Of a stretch of DNA of 11,396 bases, positions 6,535-11,396 are shown piece after piece. This DNA comes from ZC4RG29 sp035304385. Lineage in GTDB: Bacteria; Bacteroidota; Bacteroidia; Cytophagales; Cyclobacteriaceae. The stretch is from NCBI GenBank assembly GCA_035304385.1, contig DATGQD010000037.1, forward strand, positions 1 through 11,396, in the 5' to 3' direction. The notes under the pieces are model-generated. The model searched no databases, was not told where the DNA came from, and saw nothing but the letters and a program-made list of their open reading frames with translations. The number at the start of each line of letters is the position of its first letter. The stretch's first letter is position 1. Position numbers and translations under genes: made by a program.

Positions 6535-7806
6535 ATGAAACCGAAACGAGGCAAAATTCTTCTCTTTGGCTCCCTCCTGGTGGCCATGCCGGTCGTTGTT
6601 GCCACATGGTATGATGGCGACGAGCCTCCTGCCGTGGTGGCCGAACCCCGGCCCGTACAGCGCGTGCTCCCGCAAAATCCTTATGTCGAGGACCTTATGG
6701 ACACCTACGATGAAAAGATGCGCGAACTGATGCACCATACGGGTATTCCCGGCGCTTCCGTTGCCATAATCCGCGACACGACCATAATCTTCCAACAGGG
6801 ATTCGGGGTGAAGTCGGTAGGCGGCATCGACAGCGTGGATGACCGTACCGTATTCCGAATTGGCTCGGTGTCAAAATGCTTTGCGGCAATGCTGACTGCC
6901 ATCCTCGTCGAGGAGAATGTCCTGAATTGGGACGACCCGGTAGTCAAATATCTTCCCGACTTCCAACTTAAGTCGCCCGAATACACACAGCAACTCACCA
7001 TCCGGCACCTGCTGTCGCATACCACGGGACTCCCCTATCATACCTACACCACCCTGGTGGAAGATGGTATGGATCTTCCCGCGATGATCGATCGGCTGAA
7101 AGACGTCAACGACGGACCCGTGGGCAAGTTGTACAGCTATCAGAACGTCGCCTTCAGTATCATCGGTGAAGTGATACACGCGGCCACCGGAAAGACCTAC
7201 GAACAGATGCTGGAGGACAAGATCTTCCGCCCGCTGGCTATGCGTGAAGCGTCCGCCTCCTATGAAGGCATCCTGTATCATTACAATGTCGCGCACCCTC
7301 ACCTGCGGCGGCACCGGCAATGGAAGGAGATCGCCATTTCCGACAAGTATTACAATGTGGCTCCCGCCGGCGGCATCAATGCCAGCATACGCGACATGAC
7401 CCAGTGGATGCAGGCTATGCTCGGCAACCGGCCGGGCGTTATTTCGCAAGCATCGCTCGACACACTGTACAAACCCTTCGTGCGGGCGGCGTCGCGCAAC
7501 CGGGCCTATCGCAGGGTTGGACGGATCAGGAACAACTACTACGGACTGGGGTGGCGCATCCTTCATTTTCCTAACGACACACTTATCTACCACGGCGGAT
7601 ACGTCAATGGATACCGCAGCGAGGTCGCCATCTATCCCAAAGACCGCATAGCCATCTGCATCCTGGCCAATGCGCCGGGCGATGTGACCGACACCGGCAT
7701 CCCACTCTTTATGGATCTTTATTTCGAACGGCGTGATTCCATCCAATGGTGGGACCGGCAACTTGAGATTCCGTTGGCATTTCATTCGGCACCCTGGCAT
7801 CCATGA
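6535..7806 (+). CDS. Serine hydrolase of the class C beta-lactamase / penicillin-binding-protein fold
   Basis: From the ATG at 6535 the protein has 423 residues. Residues 1-25 are a basic start plus a hydrophobic stretch, a signal peptide or an N-terminal membrane anchor, so the domain is periplasmic. Catalytic motifs are all visible: S111-V-S-K114 within FRIGSVSKCF, Y202-Q-N204 within YSYQNVAFS, and H353-G-G355 within YHGGYVNGYRSE, which replaces KTG as usual in this family. LTIRHLLSHTTGLP, typical of the family, lies between the first two motifs. Family members act as esterases, D-amino-peptidases, carboxypeptidases or beta-lactamases, so the substrate cannot be named from sequence. A GTG two codons upstream (6529) is a possible alternative start. 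The stop codon overlaps the next gene's start (ATGA), indicating translational coupling with the DUF1684 gene. Confidence 0.93.
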   Translation: MKPKRGKILLFGSLLVAMPVVVATWYDGDEPPAVVAEPRPVQRVLPQNPYVEDLMDTYDEKMRELMHHTGIPGASVAIIRDTTIIFQQGFGVKSVGGIDSVDDRTVFRIGSVSKCFAAMLTAILVEENVLNWDDPVVKYLPDFQLKSPEYTQQLTIRHLLSHTTGLPYHTYTTLVEDGMDLPAMIDRLKDVNDGPVGKLYSYQNVAFSIIGEVIHAATGKTYEQMLEDKIFRPLAMREASASYEGILYHYNVAHPHLRRHRQWKEIAISDKYYNVAPAGGINASIRDMTQWMQAMLGNRPGVISQASLDTLYKPFVRAASRNRAYRRVGRIRNNYYGLGWRILHFPNDTLIYHGGYVNGYRSEVAIYPKDRIAICILANAPGDVTDTGIPLFMDLYFERRDSIQWWDRQLEIPLAFHSAPWHP

Positions 7807-8414
7807 GACCACGTACGATCCTTATAGCACTCGCCGTCGTAGCGCTTGTTGCCATCCTCTTCTACTCTATGGGCGAGGGGTCTTCCCGCGACTATCACAA
7901 CCAGATCATGAAGGAAAGGGAAGAGAAGGACCGGTACATGAAGACATCGGAAGAATCTCCCTTCGCATCGCTGGAAGAACCGTTTACTAAACTGCAATAC
8001 TTTCCCCCGGACGAACGCTATCGCATCATCGCTACCCTGCATCCCATTGAAGGACGGCGTGTAAGAACTTTGGCGACCTCCGACGGCAAGGAGGCCCGGT
8101 ATCTGGAGTATGCCTGGGCTGCTTTTGATCTCGACGACCGGAAAAATCGGTTGCTTATCCTTGAGATCATGGAAGGTGCCGAGAAGGGTCATCTTTTCCT
8201 TGCATTCGGCGATCGTACGAGTGCTTCGGAAACCTACGGGGCAGGACGCTACCTCGACGTGAAGAAGGTACCCGGTGCAGCTACTGTCGAGCTTGACTTC
8301 AACAAGGCATACAATCCGTATTGTGCTTACAATGACACCTTTTCATGTCCCTTCCCTCCCGCTGAAAATCTGCTCGATGTGGCCATACGGGCCGGAGAAA
8401 TGAACTACAAGTAA
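7803..8414 (+). CDS. DUF1684 family protein, membrane-anchored or secreted
   Basis: The protein has 203 residues. Residues 5-23 are hydrophobic (ILIALAVVALVAILFYSMG) after a basic start, giving a signal anchor or signal peptide. The remainder matches DUF1684, most clearly in its C-terminal half: FGDRTSASETYGAGRYLDV near residues 139-157, then LDFNKAYNPYCAYNDTFSCP and FPPAENLLDVAIRAGE near residues 168-200. The FNKAYNPYCAYN and CPFPPAEN motifs are the family hallmark. The biochemical role of DUF1684 is unknown to me. The start overlaps the serine hydrolase stop by 4 nt, so the pair is almost certainly co-transcribed, and a shared role at the cell envelope is inferred. No terminator is visible after the stop. 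Confidence 0.9.
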   Translation: MRPRTILIALAVVALVAILFYSMGEGSSRDYHNQIMKEREEKDRYMKTSEESPFASLEEPFTKLQYFPPDERYRIIATLHPIEGRRVRTLATSDGKEARYLEYAWAAFDLDDRKNRLLILEIMEGAEKGHLFLAFGDRTSASETYGAGRYLDVKKVPGAATVELDFNKAYNPYCAYNDTFSCPFPPAENLLDVAIRAGEMNYK

Positions 8415-8434
8415 TTGGTCTTTGGGTGATTATT

Positions 8435-8487
8435 TGTGCATAACCGCCCCCGCCTTGTGCACAAGTTGTGGATAATTGTGTGGATTA
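8435..8487 (-). promoter_or_regulatory. Cluster of four DnaA-box-like sequences in one orientation
   Basis: Read on the minus strand, the boxes are TTATGCACA (8435-8443, perfect to TTATNCACA), TTGTGCACA (8456-8464, one mismatch), TTATCCACA (8467-8475, identical to the strongest E. coli box) and TAATCCACA (8479-8487, one mismatch). The last three lie about 12 bp apart, near one helical turn. The second box also lies within the 12-bp palindrome CTTGTGCACAAG (8454-8465). An AT-rich stretch (8551-8582) follows on the right. The cluster sits in the 171-bp gene-free spacer before pheT. It could be a replication origin, a DnaA-titration site or a DnaA-controlled promoter region; the sequence alone does not decide. 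Confidence 0.65.
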
Positions 8488-8534
8488 AATCATGGTCAAA
8501 CAACCGGCTTTAAAACTCGCCGAACCGCTTAACT

Positions 8535-8567
8535 TTTGCTTGTCGGGTACACGGTTTATTATACTTA
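8535..8567 (+). promoter_or_regulatory. pheT: Possible pheT promoter
   Basis: TTTG at 8535-8538 (in AACTTTTGC) is followed after 21 bp by TATACTTA at 8560-8567, a partial match to TAnnTTTG. The surrounding 8551-8582 is strongly AT-rich. Transcription would begin near 8572, leaving a short leader before the ATG at 8586. No phenylalanine-rich leader peptide or T-box-like structure was seen. Confidence 0.4.
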
Positions 8568-8585
8568 CTTTCTTAGTTTTAGCCG

Positions 8586-11000
8586 ATGACGATTTCGTAC
8601 GATTGGTTAAAAGAATACATTGACATTCCCGAGTCTCCGGAGCAGCTTGGCGACATGCTTACGGGAACGGGACTTGAGGTCGAATCCATTGAAACTTTTG
8701 AAACCGTCCGCGGTGGACTTCGCGGCCTGGTGATAGGCGAAGTGTTAACATGCGTGAAGCACCCCAACGCCGACAAGCTTTCGTTGACGACTGTCGATGT
8801 CGGCGATGGAAGCGCCCGGCAGATCGTATGCGGCGCACCCAACGTAGCCGCAGGCCAGAAGGTGCTCGTAGCGTTGCCCGGCGTCACGCTTTATCCTGCC
8901 GACGGTGAACCCTTTGAAATCCGCAAGACGAAAATACGGGGCGAGTCGTCCGAAGGCATGATATGCGCTGAGGACGAGGTCGGCCTGGGCACGAACCATG
9001 ATGGCATTATGGTGCTCGACCCGACGGCCAAACCCGGAACACCGGCAGCGGAATATTTTAACGTAACCACCGACTACCAGATTGAGATCGGCCTTACACC
9101 GAACCGTGCCGACGCCATGTCGCACGTGGGTGTTGCCCGTGACGTTCGCGCCGTAACAGGCCGTGCCCTGAAGGTGCCGGATGTATCAGCCTTCCGGGCA
9201 CACGATCAAAGCCTGGTGATACCCGTAGAAGTAGAAAATGTTGCTGCATGTCCGCGTTACTCGGCGTTGACCATTAGCGGTGTCGTAGTAAGCGAGTCGC
9301 CTGAATGGCTGAAGCAGCGACTGCAGTCGATCGGCCTGACGCCCATCAACAACATCGTCGACATTACGAACTTCGTATGCCACGAATTGGGCCAGCCGTT
9401 ACACGCCTTTGACGCCGATGCGATTACGGGTGGAAAGGTCGTCGTGAAAACCCTGCCGGCCGGCAGTACTTTCACTACCCTGGATGGACGCGAGCGCACG
9501 CTGCTTGAGTCCGATCTCATGATCTGCAACGCAAAAGAAGGTATGTGTATTGCGGGTGTATTCGGCGGCTTGAAGTCGGGCGTGAAACCAGAGACCCGTA
9601 CCATCTTTCTGGAGAGCGCGTGTTTCTCTCCTGACTACATCAGAAAGACCGTTCAGCACCATCAGCTGCGCACCGATGCCTCCTTCCGGTTTGAGCGCGG
9701 CACCGACCCGGAAGGCACCGTGCCGGCCTTAAAACGCGCCGCCCTGATGATCGCGGAAATAGCCGGAGGAAGGGTCACGTCGGATATCATCGATATCTAC
9801 CCTCAGCCCGTGCCGCACAGGCGTATACTGGTCCGCGACAGGAACGTTAACCGCCTGATCGGCAAGGTTATTCCCCGAGATGAAATCGCGCAGATCCTGG
9901 AACGGCTTGACATCGCCATTACGGAGAAGAGCGACGACCAGTACACGGTGTCCGTGCCTCCATACCGGGTGGACGTCACCCAGGAGGCGGACGTAGTCGA
10001 AGAGATTTTACGGATTTACGGCTTCAACAATATTGAACTGTCTGACGTTGCCCGGACAGACTTCCTCGCCGAATTCCCGGAAAGGGACATGAACACGTTC
10101 CAGTTGGGTATTGCGGGTATGCTTGCGGCGAACGGCTATTACGAGATCTGGACCAACTCGCTTACCAGTCCGCATTATCAAAACAAATTCAACCTGACCT
10201 TTGAAGGTGATGCGGTGGAGATGCTGAACAAGCTCAGCGAAGAGCACGGGATTTTAAGACAGACGATGTTGTTCACCGGGCTCGAGGTATGTGCCTATAA
10301 CCTGAACCGAAAGCAACGCGACCTGAAGCTCTTTGAGTTCGGTAAGATATACTATCAGGAAGGCGACACCTATCATGAAGAGGATCGACTGGCCTTGTAT
10401 CTTACCGGCCTGTTGGAGACGGAGAACTGGCAACGCGAGTCGAAGCCCGTTACGTATTTCGACCTGGCGCAACAGGTGTCTCACATCCTTGCGCGCTCCG
10501 GAATTGACGACGTAGAACAGGTACCACTTGACGATCCTATGTTCGAATACGGAGCGGCTTTATTAGCGAAGGGAAAGAAATTTACCAGGTTGGGAAAAGT
10601 GAAGAATGCTATCCTGAAAGAATTCGGTATCAAGCAGGAATTATTTTATGCAGAACTAGAAACTGCCTTGCTTTTCCAGAGCGCAACCCCTAAGTTCGTA
10701 ATCAAGGATGTACCGAAGTTCCCCGAAGTCAGGCGGGATGTGTCGCTTGTGCTCGACAGGCGGGTTACCTTCGCAGAAATTGAGAGTCTTGTTCGCGCAA
10801 CGGAAAAGCGCCTGGTGCGGTCCGTTATATTGTTCGATGTGTACCAGGGTGACAAGATACCGAAGGACAAGAAAGCCTATGCTATAGGCTTCACCCTACT
10901 GGATGAAGAGAAGACGCTGACAGACCAGGAAATTGAAAAGACCATGAACCGCCTGATGGCCGCTTTTGAGCAAAAGTTGGGCGCCATAATCAGAAAGTAA
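8586..11000 (+). CDS. pheT: Phenylalanyl-tRNA synthetase beta subunit
   Basis: The protein has 804 residues, full length for bacterial PheT, and starts with the typical MTISYDWLKEYIDIP. Domains in order: an EMAP-like tRNA-binding OB fold at about 40-155 (GEVLTCVKHPNADKLSLTTV, VCGAPNV); the B3/B4 editing region at about 210-405 (LTPINNIVDITNFVCHELGQ, TDASFRFERGTDP); the B5 domain at about 410-485 with the Mg-contacting EE pair in VVEEILRIYGFNNI; the catalytic-like fold; and a C-terminal FDX-ACB anticodon-binding domain at about 700-804 (VPKFPEVRRDVSLVLD). With PheS it charges tRNA-Phe and its editing site removes mischarged tyrosine. No pheS is in the window, so the two subunits are encoded apart. 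It is probably the first gene of a unit continuing into the coiled-coil gene and zapA. Confidence 0.98.
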   Translation: MTISYDWLKEYIDIPESPEQLGDMLTGTGLEVESIETFETVRGGLRGLVIGEVLTCVKHPNADKLSLTTVDVGDGSARQIVCGAPNVAAGQKVLVALPGVTLYPADGEPFEIRKTKIRGESSEGMICAEDEVGLGTNHDGIMVLDPTAKPGTPAAEYFNVTTDYQIEIGLTPNRADAMSHVGVARDVRAVTGRALKVPDVSAFRAHDQSLVIPVEVENVAACPRYSALTISGVVVSESPEWLKQRLQSIGLTPINNIVDITNFVCHELGQPLHAFDADAITGGKVVVKTLPAGSTFTTLDGRERTLLESDLMICNAKEGMCIAGVFGGLKSGVKPETRTIFLESACFSPDYIRKTVQHHQLRTDASFRFERGTDPEGTVPALKRAALMIAEIAGGRVTSDIIDIYPQPVPHRRILVRDRNVNRLIGKVIPRDEIAQILERLDIAITEKSDDQYTVSVPPYRVDVTQEADVVEEILRIYGFNNIELSDVARTDFLAEFPERDMNTFQLGIAGMLAANGYYEIWTNSLTSPHYQNKFNLTFEGDAVEMLNKLSEEHGILRQTMLFTGLEVCAYNLNRKQRDLKLFEFGKIYYQEGDTYHEEDRLALYLTGLLETENWQRESKPVTYFDLAQQVSHILARSGIDDVEQVPLDDPMFEYGAALLAKGKKFTRLGKVKNAILKEFGIKQELFYAELETALLFQSATPKFVIKDVPKFPEVRRDVSLVLDRRVTFAEIESLVRATEKRLVRSVILFDVYQGDKIPKDKKAYAIGFTLLDEEKTLTDQEIEKTMNRLMAAFEQKLGAIIRK

Positions 11001-11013
11001 GTTATTAGTTGGC

Positions 11014-11038
11014 CAGTGCAGGTGGCAGACCTGCATTG
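11014..11038 (+). other. Strong hairpin in the pheT / coiled-coil gene spacer
   Basis: The arms CAGTGCAGGT (11014-11023) and ACCTGCATTG (11029-11038) pair over 10 bp with one G-U, closing a 5-nt GGCAG loop. It starts 14 nt after the pheT stop within a 48-nt spacer. Only a few scattered T residues follow, so it is a poor intrinsic terminator. It could be an mRNA processing or stabilising structure, or a partial attenuator. Confidence 0.55.
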
Positions 11039-11048
11039 TTGATCTTAA

Positions 11049-11354
11049 ATGCTGTACATGGACAAGGAATTACTCAAGTCCAACCTCAACGGGTTGGAGC
11101 GCAAAATTCAGATGCTCATTGCGGAGCACAGGAACCTGAAGGAAGAGGTTAAGAGCCTCAAGGCAGAGAATCAGGAACTTAAGGCCGCTGTAAAGCTCAG
11201 AGACGAACAAATTGCCGGTTTTCATAATCAGTTGAAAATAAGTAAACTTGCAGATAGTTTACGCCCGGAAGACGGAAGTGTTCCGGAGTTGAAGAAAAAA
11301 GTGGACGAATACATTCGGGAGATAGACAAGTGCATCGCTCACTTAAGTAGATAA
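11049..11354 (+). CDS. Small coiled-coil protein next to zapA, possible division factor
   Basis: The protein has 101 residues. Residues about 5-70 form a continuous charged heptad helix (LERKIQMLIAEHRNLKEEVK, LKAENQELKAAV), followed by a polar break (RPEDGS) and a second helix with IREIDKCIAHL near the end. No signal peptide or membrane segment is present, so it is cytoplasmic. It is not a family I can name. Its stop (TAA at 11352-11354) overlaps the ATG of the following zapA-like gene by one base, implying coupled translation. In gammaproteobacteria ZapA partners with the small coiled-coil protein ZapB; a similar partnership here is inferred from architecture and adjacency only. A second ATG at 11058 (residue 4) could be the true start; no Shine-Dalgarno sequence favours either. 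Confidence 0.85.
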   Translation: MLYMDKELLKSNLNGLERKIQMLIAEHRNLKEEVKSLKAENQELKAAVKLRDEQIAGFHNQLKISKLADSLRPEDGSVPELKKKVDEYIREIDKCIAHLSR

Positions 11355-11396
11355 TGCAAGCAACCGGTAAGATGGAGGAGCTTTCAATCAAGATCA
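11354..11396 (+). CDS. zapA: Start of a probable cell-division protein ZapA, cut by the window edge
   Basis: Only 14 codons are visible: MQATGKMEELSIKI. The segment MEELSIKI resembles the beginning of Bacteroidota ZapA proteins, and the order pheT, coiled-coil gene, zapA is one I associate with this phylum. ZapA binds FtsZ and promotes bundling of filaments at the division ring. The ATG at 11354 overlaps the upstream stop in TAATG; the ATG at 11372 is an alternative start that removes six residues. The call rests on very little sequence plus context. Confidence 0.6.
   Translation, partial: MQATGKMEELSIKI

Noticed and set aside
6871..7812. 313-residue minus-strand open frame opposite the serine hydrolase
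   Set aside because: It lies antisense to a gene with all catalytic motifs intact, its translation resembles no family I recognise, and GC-rich codons on the sense strand explain a long stop-free antisense frame.
8415..8585. Phe leader-peptide attenuator or T-box ahead of pheT
   Set aside because: No short frame rich in Phe codons, no T-box-like motif and no terminator/antiterminator pair is visible in the spacer.

Overview
The window reads as a chromosomal piece of a Bacteroidota genome, most likely order Cytophagales. Three things point there: a SusC/RagA-type TonB-dependent porin, two good matches to the Bacteroidota housekeeping promoter (TTTG, about 20 bp, TAnnTTTG), and the order pheT, small coiled-coil gene, zapA. 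Base composition is moderately GC-rich in the genes and AT-richer in the spacers. The order-level placement is inference.

Left block, minus strand (1-5130). A zinc-dependent S1/P1-type nuclease (4159-5130) is followed after 45 bp by a 658-residue membrane protein (2137-4113). A 295-bp spacer with a short terminator and two symmetric sequences comes next, then the first 613 codons of a SusC-like outer-membrane transporter, which runs off the left edge. The membrane protein is the most unusual gene here. It joins a lipoprotein-type 7TMR-DISM receptor, a long coiled coil and the zinc-ribbon/helix-turn-helix DNA-binding module of IS1595-type transposases, with no transposase catalytic domain. It looks like a one-protein membrane sensor and transcription factor.

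Middle block, plus strand (5169-8414). rpsT (S20) has a near-perfect Bacteroidota promoter and a hairpin terminator, then comes radC. Between radC and the next gene lies a roughly 160-bp element made of two inverted arms, each built from seven-base units with a GATT/AATC core. A serine hydrolase of the class C beta-lactamase fold then overlaps a DUF1684 gene by 4 nt, so these two probably form one transcription unit.

Right block, plus strand (8415-11396). A 171-bp spacer carries four DnaA-box-like sequences in one orientation within 53 bp, two of them perfect. pheT (phenylalanyl-tRNA synthetase beta chain) follows, then a 101-residue coiled-coil protein overlapping by 1 nt the start of a gene that looks like zapA. 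No tRNA, rRNA, CRISPR array, complete insertion sequence or prophage gene was seen.
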